Assembly (NCBI RefSeq): GCF_008033235.1
Contig: NZ_CP042432.1
Location: 3,472,001-3,536,000 of the forward strand
From: Anseongella ginsenosidimutans
GTDB taxonomy: Bacteria; Bacteroidota; Bacteroidia; Sphingobacteriales; Sphingobacteriaceae
Length of the DNA: 64,000 nt
Direction: 5' to 3'
Position 1 is the first letter of the stretch. Every line of letters starts with the position of its first letter. The translations under genes and the position numbers were made by a program. Positions 1 through 8,737 of this stretch are shown piece after piece. The notes beneath the pieces were generated by a model. It was not told the origin of the DNA, ran no database searches, and saw only the letters and a list, made by a program, of their open reading frames with translations.

Positions 1-2
1 AT

Positions 3-98
3 GTGGGGAAAGAGGTTCTGTCTTCGCCTGAGATTGAAAAAAAACTTATATTGGCGCTAAAACGCTTGCAACAGGAATATGATCAAAAAAGCGCTTAA
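3..98 (+). CDS. rnpA: Ribonuclease P protein component, C-terminal end (partial)
   Basis: Only the last 31 codons are in the window; the reading frame enters from the left edge and stops at TAA 96-98. The tail (VGKEV, then [16 protein letters not shown]) resembles the conserved C-terminal end of Bacteroidota RnpA, the protein subunit that helps RNase P process tRNA 5' ends. The assignment is supported by the next gene, yidD, which overlaps it by 20 bp, because rnpA-yidD is a widely conserved pair. The body of the gene and its catalytically relevant RNA-binding motif lie outside the window, so the call rests on a short tail plus context. Confidence 0.75.
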   Translation: MGKEVLSSPEIEKKLILALKRLQQEYDQKSA

Positions 99-303
99 TT
101 CGCTTCTGATCGGCTTTATCCGTGCTTACCAACTCCTTCTTTCCCCTTTATTGGGCGGGTCCTGCCGGTTCACTCCAACCTGCTCCCAGTACGGGATTGA
201 GGCGATCCGGAAACACGGGCCCTTTAAAGGGCTTTGGCTCACGATTAAGCGGATTGGCCGGTGTCATCCCTGGGGCGGGCATGGAGAAGACCCTGTACCC
301 TGA
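79..303 (+). CDS. yidD: Membrane protein insertion efficiency factor YidD
   Basis: A 74-residue protein of the YidD (UPF0161) family, which associates with the inner membrane and assists insertion of proteins by the YidC route. The sequence shows the family core: an N-terminal amphipathic stretch ([12 protein letters not shown]), the cysteine-containing [15 protein letters not shown] segment at about 29-43, and the [13 protein letters not shown] ending. Length is typical. The ATG at 79 lies inside the 3' end of rnpA, a translationally coupled arrangement. The downstream S41 protease starts 45 bp after its stop and is probably in the same operon. Confidence 0.95.
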   Translation: MIKKALNSLLIGFIRAYQLLLSPLLGGSCRFTPTCSQYGIEAIRKHGPFKGLWLTIKRIGRCHPWGGHGEDPVP

Positions 304-347
304 CTATCCGCCCGTCCGGGGCCTGAACATGACAAAAAAATGATCCG

Positions 348-2006
348 ATGAACATCAAAAAGAACCTGCTGATCCGTTTTTTCCTGCCAGCCATACTCCT
401 GCCGGTTGCCGGAGGCTTTGCGGCTTTTACCCTGCTTCCGGACCTCTTTGAAATTCGCAAGAATAAGGAGATACTTTCAACACTCTTCGAAGAAGTAAAT
501 CTGGAGTACGTGGATGAGGTATCGCCTTCGCGGCTCATGCGCACCAGTGTAGAAGCTATGCTATCTTCCCTCGACCCCTACACGGTTTATTTTTCCGAAT
601 CGGAAGTGAGCGATGCCCGTATGGAAAACGCCGTGGCTTTCGGGGGGATCGGCGCTTCCCTGCATCAAAAGGAAGACTTCGTCGCCATTGGGACAGTTCA
701 TGAAAACGGAGCCGCTCAGGCGGCCGGGTTGCTTCCCGGCGACCTTATTGTTGCAATCAATGGGAGAAACGCCAAAGGGCGAACGGTGGAACAGGTAGAA
801 GCTTTCCTCAACGGTCAGGCGGGCGCCGCCATCCGCCTGACCCTGACCAGGAACGGACAGCAAGTGGAAAAGACCCTTTCCAGGAAAGAGGCTTCCAGAA
901 GCAACCTTGCCTGGCACGGAATGATTGATGAAAATACCGGTTATATTAAGTTATCACATTTTGGCCCGGGAACGGCCGGCGAATTCGGAAAAGCCCTTAC
1001 GGAACTCAAAACGAAATCGCTTGAAAACCTGGTGATCGACCTCCGGGATAACCCGGGCGGTATTCTGCAGGAAGCGGTTGGCCTCTGCAACCTTTTCGTG
1101 GAAAAAGGTCAGCTGATTGTCAGCACAAAGGGGAAAAACCCGGCGAACAACCGCTCGTTTTCCACCATGGCCGAGGCGATTGATACAAACATTGCCATCA
1201 GCGTACTGCTTAACAGCCGCTCTGCTTCCGCTTCGGAAATTGTTGCCGGCGCCTTCCAGGACCTGGACAGGGCCGTGATCGTGGGCCAGCGCTCCTTTGG
1301 AAAGGGGCTGGTGCAGGTAAACAAACCGCTTCCCTATAATGCACAGCTGAAAGTTACGATTGCCAAATATTATATTCCCAGCGGGCGCTGTATCCAGGCC
1401 CTTGATTATACCCACCGGAACCCGGATGGCAGCGTGGGAAAAGTTCCGGATTCTTTGGTGAGCGACTTTAAAACAAGGAACGGCAGGCTGGTCCGGGATG
1501 GAGGAGGAATATTACCTGATATAGTTGTTGACAGGCCTTCGGCGCCCGCCGTCGTGCAATCCCTCCTTGACAAAGGGCTTATTTTTGATTACGCGACTCT
1601 TTACAGGCAGCGCCATGACAGCATTGCCCGGCCCCGCGACTTTGAACTTACCGAAAAAGATTATAAGGATTTCACGGATTTCCTTTCCGGCAAGGACTAT
1701 TCCTATACGACGGAAAGCGAGCGCTTGCTTGAAAAGTACCGGGAAACCGCGGTTACCGAGGATTATTTTGACGCTCTTGAAGATGATTTTGATTCCATGC
1801 GGCAGCAGCTGGCCGGCGCCAAGAAATATGACCTGCAGCACCACCGGGAAGAGATCAAGAATCTGCTCGAAGAAGAAATAGCAGCGCGTTATTATTATCA
1901 AAGCGGGCGCCTCCAGGCATCCTTTCCGGAAGACAGGGAATTGCAGCAAGCGCTGAAGGTTTTAGATAATCCGGCCAGCTATTCAGAAGTACTGACCGTA
2001 AAATAG
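348..2006 (+). CDS. C-terminal processing peptidase, S41 family (CtpA/Prc-like)
   Basis: A 552-residue periplasmic serine protease that degrades or trims proteins from their C-termini. An N-terminal hydrophobic segment (about 8-30) is a signal peptide or membrane anchor. A PDZ domain follows at about 95-180, with the ligand-groove segment GGIGAS and the GLLPGDLIVAINGR strand. The S41 catalytic core at about 190-370 contains the SASASE motif (292-297, nucleophilic serine) and the catalytic lysine K319 in SFGKGLVQ. The C-terminal 170 residues are charged and helical, as in many Bacteroidota homologues. It follows yidD by 45 bp and precedes the TauE-like permease by a few bases. Confidence 0.93.
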   Translation: MNIKKNLLIRFFLPAILLPVAGGFAAFTLLPDLFEIRKNKEILSTLFEEVNLEYVDEVSPSRLMRTSVEAMLSSLDPYTVYFSESEVSDARMENAVAFGGIGASLHQKEDFVAIGTVHENGAAQAAGLLPGDLIVAINGRNAKGRTVEQVEAFLNGQAGAAIRLTLTRNGQQVEKTLSRKEASRSNLAWHGMIDENTGYIKLSHFGPGTAGEFGKALTELKTKSLENLVIDLRDNPGGILQEAVGLCNLFVEKGQLIVSTKGKNPANNRSFSTMAEAIDTNIAISVLLNSRSASASEIVAGAFQDLDRAVIVGQRSFGKGLVQVNKPLPYNAQLKVTIAKYYIPSGRCIQALDYTHRNPDGSVGKVPDSLVSDFKTRNGRLVRDGGGILPDIVVDRPSAPAVVQSLLDKGLIFDYATLYRQRHDSIARPRDFELTEKDYKDFTDFLSGKDYSYTTESERLLEKYRETAVTEDYFDALEDDFDSMRQQLAGAKKYDLQHHREEIKNLLEEEIAARYYYQSGRLQASFPEDRELQQALKVLDNPASYSEVLTVK

Positions 2007-2020
2007 TATGTTTGCCTGAA

Positions 2021-2845
2021 ATGGACCCGGGCGATTTATTTGTACTTTTACTTTCGGGATGTGTCGGAGGCTTCCTTGCAGGATTGCTGGGAATAGGCGG
2101 GGGAATTGTATACGTCGTCATTTTTTCCATGTATCTTGAACGCCTTGGCATACCTTCGCAATTGATGGTCCCGGCAATCGTTGCCAATTCCATGCTGGCC
2201 ATCCTCTTTTCCAGCATCTCAGGAACCATAAAGCATATCCGCAAAAAGAACTTCTTCCCGGCGGAAATCCTGGGCATGGGCATTCCTGCTGCGATATGCA
2301 GCGTCCTGGGAACCCGTCTTATCCAGATGGGCACCTGGTACACAAAAGACCGTTTCACCCTATTATTTATTGTTATCCTGCTATACACCGTTATCCGCCT
2401 TTTCCTGCAAAAGGATGTATCGGTTCCGCTGAAGCCGGAGAAAAGCTCCCTGCCGCTGAACATCATCATTGGCTGCCTGGGAGGCGTGCTGGCCGCCCTG
2501 TCCGGCCTGGGAGGAGGAATTATAATGATTCCCCTGATGTCCAACGTCCTGCACTTCAGTCTAAAGAAAGCAACCACAATATCGCTGGGAGTCATTGTAA
2601 TCATTACGCTGGTTCATTCGGTTTACAGCATGGCAACCGAAGCGGGGGATGCCTTACAGGTCCCCTACTCTATTGGCCTGATTTGCCTGTCGGTGGTATT
2701 GCCGGTGTCCCTGGGAAGCATTATCTTTTCGCCCCTTGGCGTTACGGCCGCCTTCAGAGCCTCGGCAAGAACTTTGCGTATTTCTTTCGGTATACTGATA
2801 ATTTGCGTGATCGCAAAAATGATATATTCACTTATCCAAACCTGA
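2021..2845 (+). CDS. TauE/SafE family membrane transporter (probable sulfite/anion exporter)
   Basis: A 274-residue integral membrane protein with about eight hydrophobic segments in two related halves. Each half begins with the glycine-rich TauE/SafE signature: GGFLAGLLGIGGGIVY near the N-terminus and GGVLAALSGLGGGIIMIP near residue 155. The family moves sulfite, sulfoacetate or other small anions; the substrate here is not evident. I chose ATG 2021 (MDPGDLF) over the upstream TTG at 2012 because the first membrane helix starts right after it and the preceding stop is at 2006. tsaB begins 2 bp after the stop, so the two are probably cotranscribed. Confidence 0.88.
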   Translation: MDPGDLFVLLLSGCVGGFLAGLLGIGGGIVYVVIFSMYLERLGIPSQLMVPAIVANSMLAILFSSISGTIKHIRKKNFFPAEILGMGIPAAICSVLGTRLIQMGTWYTKDRFTLLFIVILLYTVIRLFLQKDVSVPLKPEKSSLPLNIIIGCLGGVLAALSGLGGGIIMIPLMSNVLHFSLKKATTISLGVIVIITLVHSVYSMATEAGDALQVPYSIGLICLSVVLPVSLGSIIFSPLGVTAAFRASARTLRISFGILIICVIAKMIYSLIQT

Positions 2846-2847
2846 TC

Positions 2848-3726
2848 GTGGCATTAATTTTACACCTGGAAACTGCAACACCCACCTGCTCGGTCGCCCT
2901 GTCAGAAGGGGGCGTACTGCTTTCGCTCAAAGAAAAAACGGCGCAGAATATTCATGCCAGCGTTATTACTCTTTTTATTGAAACCGTGATGCAGGAGGCA
3001 GGGAGGCAGCTGGCTGAACTGGACGCAGTCTCCGTAAGCAAAGGGCCGGGATCCTATACTGGCTTGCGCATTGGGGTATCCGCTGCCAAAGGCCTTTGTT
3101 ATGCCCTGGACAAACCGCTCCTTGCCGTCAATACCCTGGAAGCGATGGCCAGCGGGCTCCTGAACGAGCAAAAAGCACCTGCGAATTCCCTGCTTTGCCC
3201 CATGCTGGATGCACGGCGTATGGAGGTTTTCATGGCCATCTACCGCGCAACGCGCGGCGGAACGGGAAGAAGCTTCGTAAGGGAAAGCGGCGGGAGTGCA
3301 GAAAGCGGCGGGAGTACAGAAAGCGGCAGGGAAACGGACCGCAGCAGAGGTACAGAAAGCGGCCGGGTCGCAGACAGCAACCCGCTGACAGGTAAGGCCA
3401 ATACCGGGTATAACACCCACATTGATTTGCAGGAAACAGAAGGGCCGCGGGCGCAGATAATGGAAGAAGATTCCCTGGATCCCTGGCTGGAAGGGAATGG
3501 GAAGAAGCTGCTGCTCTTTGGCACCGGGGCGGAAAAATGCCGGGAACTTTATAAAAACCGGCAGGAAATTGAAATTATTCCTGATTTCAGGCAATCGGCT
3601 GCCAACCTTTTATTACCGGCAGAAAGAAAATTCGGGAAACAGCAATTCGAAGATGTGGCCTATTTTGAGCCTTTTTACCTGAAGGACTTTATCAGCACAT
3701 CCTCCCTTCGGGAAGCTAAAAAGTAA
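2848..3726 (+). CDS. tsaB: tRNA threonylcarbamoyladenosine biosynthesis protein TsaB, with a repeat insertion
   Basis: TsaB is the ASKHA-fold partner of TsaD in forming N6-threonylcarbamoyladenosine at position 37 of ANN-decoding tRNAs. The start is GTG 2848, giving VALILHLETATPTCSVAL, the usual Bacteroidota N-terminus; the frame stays open further upstream but only overlaps the permease gene. The conserved SKGPGSYTGLRIGVSAAKGL segment (positions 3036-3095) and MLDARRMEVF are intact. About 80 extra residues (132-210) interrupt the protein after MEVFMAIY. They include five copies of an 18-bp repeat (ESGGSA-like) and a polar stretch. The sequence then resumes with KKLLLFGTGAEK. The 292-residue length is well above the roughly 230 expected. 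The gene ends 11 bp inside the 3' end of the convergent outer-membrane gene. Confidence 0.9.
   Translation: MALILHLETATPTCSVALSEGGVLLSLKEKTAQNIHASVITLFIETVMQEAGRQLAELDAVSVSKGPGSYTGLRIGVSAAKGLCYALDKPLLAVNTLEAMASGLLNEQKAPANSLLCPMLDARRMEVFMAIYRATRGGTGRSFVRESGGSAESGGSTESGRETDRSRGTESGRVADSNPLTGKANTGYNTHIDLQETEGPRAQIMEEDSLDPWLEGNGKKLLLFGTGAEKCRELYKNRQEIEIIPDFRQSAANLLLPAERKFGKQQFEDVAYFEPFYLKDFISTSSLREAKK
3283..3372 (+). repeat. 18-bp coding minisatellite in tsaB (5 units)
   Basis: Five consecutive in-frame 18-bp units (3283, 3301, 3319, 3337, 3355) read GAAAGCGGCGGGAGTGCA and variants, followed by a partial sixth. The first two units differ at one base; the others diverge more. The encoded peptide repeat is ESGGSA, ESGGST, ESGRET, DRSRGT, ESGRVA. 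The unit is a multiple of three, so gain or loss of copies would keep the frame. Confidence 0.9.
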
Positions 3727-5128
3727 AGCACTCTTCCTTGCGGCGTTTGCCCCGTTTGTCGCGGAGGTTGAGCCAGTCCGCATTCAGGAAATTACCGACG
3801 CCTTCGCAGGGACCCAGCCTGAGGGCAAAGCCAAAATTCATATTTGCGGCTGTACGGCTATCGTAATGGTACCCTTCATTGTTGATCTGCCGGTTCACTT
3901 TTATGGAAGGAAGCAGGTTATCAGATCCGATAAAAAAGTCCACCCTGGGGGAGCGTATTAAGAAATTAAGGCCAACCAGCAGGTTCTCGTAGGTATTATA
4001 GCCGGCGTTAAGGATCAGGTGAAAGTCCTGGTATTTAAAATCATTGATCAGGTTCAGATCGGCCCGCTTGTATTTCGTAAAGTATCCAACCAGTACATTA
4101 GCGGTGTAATTGGGATGAACATTCAGGGAAGCGCCGGCTTCAAAACGGGTGGGAAGCGCCGTACGGTAGGTATGGGCTTCTGCATACTGCGCCCGGATAT
4201 CATCAATTTCCGCTTCGGCCCGGTTTTTTGTCAGCACGCTGAAGTTCTCCACGCTGATGACGTCCTCAGGCGCGAGGATCACCTGTTCCCCTTTTTCCTT
4301 CCAGTTGATCAAGCCCAGGTCCTTGATCCCCAGCGTAAATTTGAAGGTCTCGCTCATCTTTTTTTCGATCCCCCCCGAGATACTGAAACCGGGATTCCGG
4401 AAAGAAGGCAGGAAATCGCTTATTCCCAGATCATTCGAGTAAGTGGTATATTCCGCTTGTCCCCGCATCATAAATTCCATCTCATCGGTACCGGGATAAT
4501 AGACTCCCTCGGAATAGCCGATGCCTGCATCCATGTGAGCAATCCCGCTCAGGTAGGACAGCTTTATCCCCGCAGCAAACGTTTCGTCAAAACGCCGCCG
4601 CACACCCAGGCTGGTTTCCGCATACAAATAATGGAACAAGTTCATATTCATGGGGCCCATATCCGATGTGTAGGGAGTTGAACTGATGAATCCCTCCCCC
4701 TGCGCCAGGTTTACCGTCATATTCTTGACAGTTGCTGCGCTCATGCTTTTCACGGAATGATCAAAAAGAAACTCGGTTTGGTTGGCTTTGTCAAAAAGGT
4801 ATTTGATGGTGATCACATTCATATGGCCATAGACGTTCAGGTGATTCTTGCCCTGGGGATCACTAAGCGGTTCTTCAAGTTTCTCATTCCAAAAAAGGAA
4901 ATTCCTTCCCGCTTCAGCGCCGTCCCCCTGCAGGAAGCCGTCACCGTTCACAGTAGGAATAAAAAAATTGGAGGCCACTATGCCGCAGGCGTCTTCAAAT
5001 GCCGATACCCAGGGATTCTCTACCGACTCAGCGAGTGTCCTGGAATTATAGAGGGAATAATGCTGCGCCTGAATACTGCCGTAACCCAATATAAGAAGGA
5101 AGAGAAAAATGCTTGCCTTTATTCTCAT
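3716..5128 (-). CDS. Outer-membrane beta-barrel protein, DUF5723-like
   Basis: A 470-residue secreted protein with an N-terminal signal peptide (hydrophobic core at about 6-19, probable cleavage after IQA-Q). The remainder alternates polar and hydrophobic residues, is rich in aromatic girdle residues and has many short strands such as FAAGIKLSYLSG and FHLILNAGYNTYENLLVGLNF, as expected for an outer-membrane barrel of the Bacteroidota DUF5723 type. Function is unknown. The C-terminus is unusual: a basic, Lys/Arg-rich tail (RDKRGKRRKEECFTF) follows the last predicted strand instead of a typical terminal aromatic strand. It converges on tsaB with an 11-bp overlap. Family assignment is from general appearance. 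Confidence 0.65.
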   Translation of the reverse strand: MRIKASIFLFLLILGYGSIQAQHYSLYNSRTLAESVENPWVSAFEDACGIVASNFFIPTVNGDGFLQGDGAEAGRNFLFWNEKLEEPLSDPQGKNHLNVYGHMNVITIKYLFDKANQTEFLFDHSVKSMSAATVKNMTVNLAQGEGFISSTPYTSDMGPMNMNLFHYLYAETSLGVRRRFDETFAAGIKLSYLSGIAHMDAGIGYSEGVYYPGTDEMEFMMRGQAEYTTYSNDLGISDFLPSFRNPGFSISGGIEKKMSETFKFTLGIKDLGLINWKEKGEQVILAPEDVISVENFSVLTKNRAEAEIDDIRAQYAEAHTYRTALPTRFEAGASLNVHPNYTANVLVGYFTKYKRADLNLINDFKYQDFHLILNAGYNTYENLLVGLNFLIRSPRVDFFIGSDNLLPSIKVNRQINNEGYHYDSRTAANMNFGFALRLGPCEGVGNFLNADWLNLRDKRGKRRKEECFTF

Positions 5129-5191
5129 TAGACTTTATTCTAGCACGTTTTTGCTAACTTAGACCCCATAAAAGTAAGAGTTTATAAGCAG

Positions 5192-5572
5192 ATGCTGAAA
5201 AAACAGTTGTGGATTTGTTCAATTACCGGCGCACTTGCGGTTATTTTTGGGGCCCTGGGAGCGCACCGGCTGCAGCCTCTTCTGAGCAATGCTGAATTAA
5301 GCACCTGGGAAACGGCGGTCCAGTACCATTTTATTCATGCCCTGGCGCTGCTGGTAATTGCTACGGGCAACCGGAATTACAAATTTCTGAACTGGTCATT
5401 TACCTTTTTTGCCTTGGGTATCCTGTTTTTCTCAGGTTCTCTTTACTTTCTTTCGGTAAAATCGCATCTTGGAATTGAACAAACGGGGCTCCTGGGCGCA
5501 TTGACTCCCGTTGGCGGTCTTTTCTTTATTATCGGATGGATCATGATCATTTTTCACAGGACGGGGAAGTGA
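5192..5572 (+). CDS. DUF423 family small membrane protein (YgdD/TMEM256-like)
   Basis: A 126-residue protein with four hydrophobic segments. The DUF423 hallmarks are visible: an N-terminal helix ending in GALGAHRL, the segment WETAVQYHFIHALALL, and FFSGSLYFL then TPVGGLFFIIGW near the end. The family is widespread and its function is unknown. The TGA stop overlaps the GTG start of priA by 4 bases (GTGA), so the two are translationally coupled. Confidence 0.92.
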   Translation: MLKKQLWICSITGALAVIFGALGAHRLQPLLSNAELSTWETAVQYHFIHALALLVIATGNRNYKFLNWSFTFFALGILFFSGSLYFLSVKSHLGIEQTGLLGALTPVGGLFFIIGWIMIIFHRTGK

Positions 5573-8010
5573 ATTTATTTGCAGAAGTAATTCTTCCGCT
5601 GGCGCTACCTGTTAATTACACCTACCGCATCCCTTCGCATATGGTCGGAGAAGTGGTTCCCGGCAAACGTGTGGCCGTGCAGTTCGGCAAAAGCAGGATG
5701 TATTCCGCCCTGGTACGCCGCGTCACTGATACTTTTCCCGCACGTTACGCCCCCAAGGAAATACTGGAAGTGCTGGACGACTCTCCCATGGTAACCCGTC
5801 AGCAATTCGGCCTTTGGGATTGGATGGCCTCCTACTATCTGTGCAGCGCCGGCGAAGTCATGATGGCGGCCCTGCCGGCTTCCCTTAAATTATCCAGTCA
5901 GACGAGGATCATCCTCAACCGGGATTCCCACGGACAGGAGATCAAGCTTAATGAAAAGGAATCACTGGTCCGCCAGGCACTGGAACAGCAGCACGAACTC
6001 ACGGTAAACGATCTGGCAAAGTTACTGGGGCAGAAAACCGTCATGCCCCTGATAAAGTCACTGATCGACAAGGAACTCGTTTACGTTTCGGAACAAATAA
6101 CAGGGGGATATAAACCCAGGACGGCGGCCTACCTGGAACTGGACCCTGTTTACCAGGATAAGGAACAATTAAGGGAATTATACCAGCTGCTGGAAAGAGC
6201 GCCTCGCCAGCTGGACGCACTAATGACTTTTATCCGCCTGGCGAAGGACAAAGGCCGCGTGCCGAAAAAGGAGTTAATGGAAGAAAGCGGGGTAAGCAGC
6301 AGCGTGATCAATTCCCTGGTAGAAAAAGAAGTGTTCATTCCCGTAACGCAGGAAGTAAGCCGGCTGCAGCAGGAAGACGTCGCAATACTGCTGGAACAAC
6401 AATTTTCCGCTGCCCAGCAGGCAGCCTATGAAGAAACCAGGAGTTTGCTGGAAAGCAAAGAAGCCGTACTCCTTCACGGGGTAACCGCATCGGGAAAAAC
6501 GCTTCTTTATATAAAACTCATAGAAGAATACCTTGAAAAAGGACAGCAGGCCCTTTACCTGCTTCCGGAAATTGCGATTACAGAACAAATGACCCAACGG
6601 CTAAGGTCGCATTTCGGGGACAGCCTGGCCGTTTACCATTCCCGCTTTAACGATAATGAGCGCGGTGAAATCTGGAAGAAGGTACTGCAGGGCACCTGCC
6701 GGATCATCGTGGGCGCACGTTCCGCACTATTCCTTCCCTTTCAGGACCTTGGCCTGGTGATCGTAGATGAGGAGCATGAGAACTCCTACAAGCAATTTGA
6801 TCCTGCTCCCCGCTATCATGCGAGGGACAGCGCCCTTTACCTGGCCGGCCTGTATAAAGCTAAAACCATCCTCGGTTCGGCGACCCCTTCTTTGGAAAGT
6901 TATTACAACGCCCTGCAGGGAAAGTATGGCCTGGTAACGCTGCAGCAGCGTTATGGAGAGGTTATGCTGCCGGAAACGCTGATCGCAGATATGCTCCGGG
7001 AAAATAAAAAGAAAACCGCCCATTCTCATTTCAGTTCCCAGCTTGTTGAAGAAATAAAAAGGAGCCTGGAAAATAAAAAACAGGTGATCCTGTTCAGGAA
7101 CCGGAGAGGGTATGTTCCGCTGCTGCAGTGTCATACCTGCGGTTATGTCCCGCAATGCATGCATTGTGATATCAGTCTGACCTATCACCGGAGCAGCGGG
7201 AAACTGGTATGCCATTACTGCGGCTATTCAGAAAAGCTGCTTTCTTCCTGCCCTGCCTGCGGAAGCCTGCACCTGGAGCAAAAGGGGTTCGGCACGGAAA
7301 AAGTAGAAGATGAGCTGAAGATCCTGCTTCCGCAAGCCAGGATTTCGCGGTTGGACCTGGACAACACCCGAAGTAAATATGCCTTCCAGCAAATACTGAA
7401 TGATTTTGAGGACGGGAACATCGATATCCTGGTAGGCACTCAAATGGTAACCAAGGGGCTTGATTTCAGCAACGTGACCCTGGTGGGCATATTGGATGCC
7501 GACTCTCTTTTCCGTTATCCCGATTTCAGGGCCTTCGAGCGAAGTTATCAGCTGATGGTACAGGTCAGCGGGCGGTCCGGCCGCAGGAGCGAAAGAGGCA
7601 AAGTGATCATCCAAACCGCCAGCCCGCGCCATAAGATTATAGGCATGGTTCTTCAAAACGATTATAAAGCATTTTATCAATCGGAAATTGACGAAAGAAG
7701 GCAATTCAACTATCCGCCATTCTATCGCCTTATTAATATTCACCTGAAACATAAAAACGAGGAGTATCTGGCAGAAACCGCAGCCGGTTTTGCCTCCCTT
7801 TTAAAGGCCCGCCTCGGGAAACGGGTGCTTGGGCCGCAGATCCCGGTGGTGGCCCGGGTAAGAAACCAATATATCCGCGATCTCCTTATTAAAATTGACA
7901 GAGAAAACGATTCCATCAGTAAAGTTAAGGAGATCTTCAGCATATGCCTGGCCGAACTGAAGACACGGCACAAAAGCCTGCTGGTCCAGGTCGATGTGGA
8001 TCCCCTGTGA
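5569..8010 (+). CDS. priA: Primosomal protein N' (replication restart helicase PriA)
   Basis: PriA recognises stalled forks and D-loops and reloads the replicative helicase. The protein is 813 residues from GTG 5569, which overlaps the DUF423 stop and gives VNLFAEVILPLALPVNYTYRIP, the normal PriA N-terminus; an in-frame ATG further upstream lies wholly inside DUF423. In order: an N-terminal 3'-DNA-binding domain, a winged-helix region, Walker A HGVTASGKT near residue 305, the DEEH Walker B box near 400, and paired zinc-binding cysteines between about 520 and 565 (CHTCGY, CMHCD, CHYCGY, CPACG). The helicase C-terminal motifs (GTQMVTKGLDF, QVSGRSGR) follow. All key residues appear present. Confidence 0.97.
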   Translation: MNLFAEVILPLALPVNYTYRIPSHMVGEVVPGKRVAVQFGKSRMYSALVRRVTDTFPARYAPKEILEVLDDSPMVTRQQFGLWDWMASYYLCSAGEVMMAALPASLKLSSQTRIILNRDSHGQEIKLNEKESLVRQALEQQHELTVNDLAKLLGQKTVMPLIKSLIDKELVYVSEQITGGYKPRTAAYLELDPVYQDKEQLRELYQLLERAPRQLDALMTFIRLAKDKGRVPKKELMEESGVSSSVINSLVEKEVFIPVTQEVSRLQQEDVAILLEQQFSAAQQAAYEETRSLLESKEAVLLHGVTASGKTLLYIKLIEEYLEKGQQALYLLPEIAITEQMTQRLRSHFGDSLAVYHSRFNDNERGEIWKKVLQGTCRIIVGARSALFLPFQDLGLVIVDEEHENSYKQFDPAPRYHARDSALYLAGLYKAKTILGSATPSLESYYNALQGKYGLVTLQQRYGEVMLPETLIADMLRENKKKTAHSHFSSQLVEEIKRSLENKKQVILFRNRRGYVPLLQCHTCGYVPQCMHCDISLTYHRSSGKLVCHYCGYSEKLLSSCPACGSLHLEQKGFGTEKVEDELKILLPQARISRLDLDNTRSKYAFQQILNDFEDGNIDILVGTQMVTKGLDFSNVTLVGILDADSLFRYPDFRAFERSYQLMVQVSGRSGRRSERGKVIIQTASPRHKIIGMVLQNDYKAFYQSEIDERRQFNYPPFYRLINIHLKHKNEEYLAETAAGFASLLKARLGKRVLGPQIPVVARVRNQYIRDLLIKIDRENDSISKVKEIFSICLAELKTRHKSLLVQVDVDPL

Positions 8011-8080
8011 AAGCAAATTAAAGCTGCATTTCTGGTAAAATAACGGTATTTTTACGGGTCGGATATTTAGCTAAAAAACA

Positions 8081-8737
8081 TTGACACCGCTTAAAGACAC
8101 ATACAAGCATAAAGGGCTTCGCAAGGTATTGGTTAAAACCCTGCGTGAGAAGGGGATAAAGGATGAATCAGTTCTGGAGGCAATCGGCCGGGTTCCCCGT
8201 CATTTTTTTATCCAGAAATATACGGCTGAAAAAGCCTATGAAGATACGGCGCTGCAGATCGACGCCGGGCAAACAATCTCCCAGCCTTTCACCGTAGCGT
8301 ATCAAACAGAATTGCTGAACATCAAGCCGGGGCTAAAGGTACTGGAAATCGGCACAGGTTCCGGTTACCAGGCCGCCATTCTTGCTGAAATGGGCGCAAA
8401 AGTGATCACCGTTGAAAGGCAGGAAGAATTGTACCGCAAAACCGCGAAATTTCTCGCCGAAATGGGCTACACGTCCGTTAAATGCCTCCTTGGCGACGGC
8501 TCCGTCGGGTTCCCGGCCCAGGCCCCCTATGACAGGATCATTGTCACCGCCGGCGCACCTTCCGTTCCCCAACCGCTGCTGAAGCAGCTGAAAAAGGGAG
8601 GAACCCTGGTCATTCCCGTTGGCGACGAAAAGATCCAGAAGATGATCACCGTCCTGAAGATCTCCGAAAAGGAATACGAAAAAATCGAGCTGGACGCCTT
8701 TAAATTCGTCCCGCTGATCGGTGAAGGAGCGTGGTAG
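8081..8737 (+). CDS. pcm: Protein-L-isoaspartate O-methyltransferase
   Basis: Repairs isoaspartyl residues in aged proteins by S-adenosylmethionine-dependent methylation. The 218-residue protein has the family N-terminus (HKGLRKVLVKTLREKGI, then VPRHFF), the substrate-facing GQTISQPFTVAYQTELL segment at about 63-79 and the SAM-binding motif VLEIGTGSGYQAA near 87-99. The start is TTG 8081: an in-frame stop lies at 8072-8074 and the first in-frame ATG is far inside the fold. Its TAG stop directly abuts a GTTGC-TTC-GCAAC hairpin that begins the 8.7-9.0 kb repeat region. Confidence 0.94.
   Translation: MTPLKDTYKHKGLRKVLVKTLREKGIKDESVLEAIGRVPRHFFIQKYTAEKAYEDTALQIDAGQTISQPFTVAYQTELLNIKPGLKVLEIGTGSGYQAAILAEMGAKVITVERQEELYRKTAKFLAEMGYTSVKCLLGDGSVGFPAQAPYDRIIVTAGAPSVPQPLLKQLKKGGTLVIPVGDEKIQKMITVLKISEKEYEKIELDAFKFVPLIGEGAW

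Noticed and set aside
2296-2847. Upstream part of a long open frame ending in TsaB
   Set aside because: It lies wholly inside the TauE-like permease gene in another frame, is compositionally unlike a protein, and TsaB homology begins at GTG 2848.
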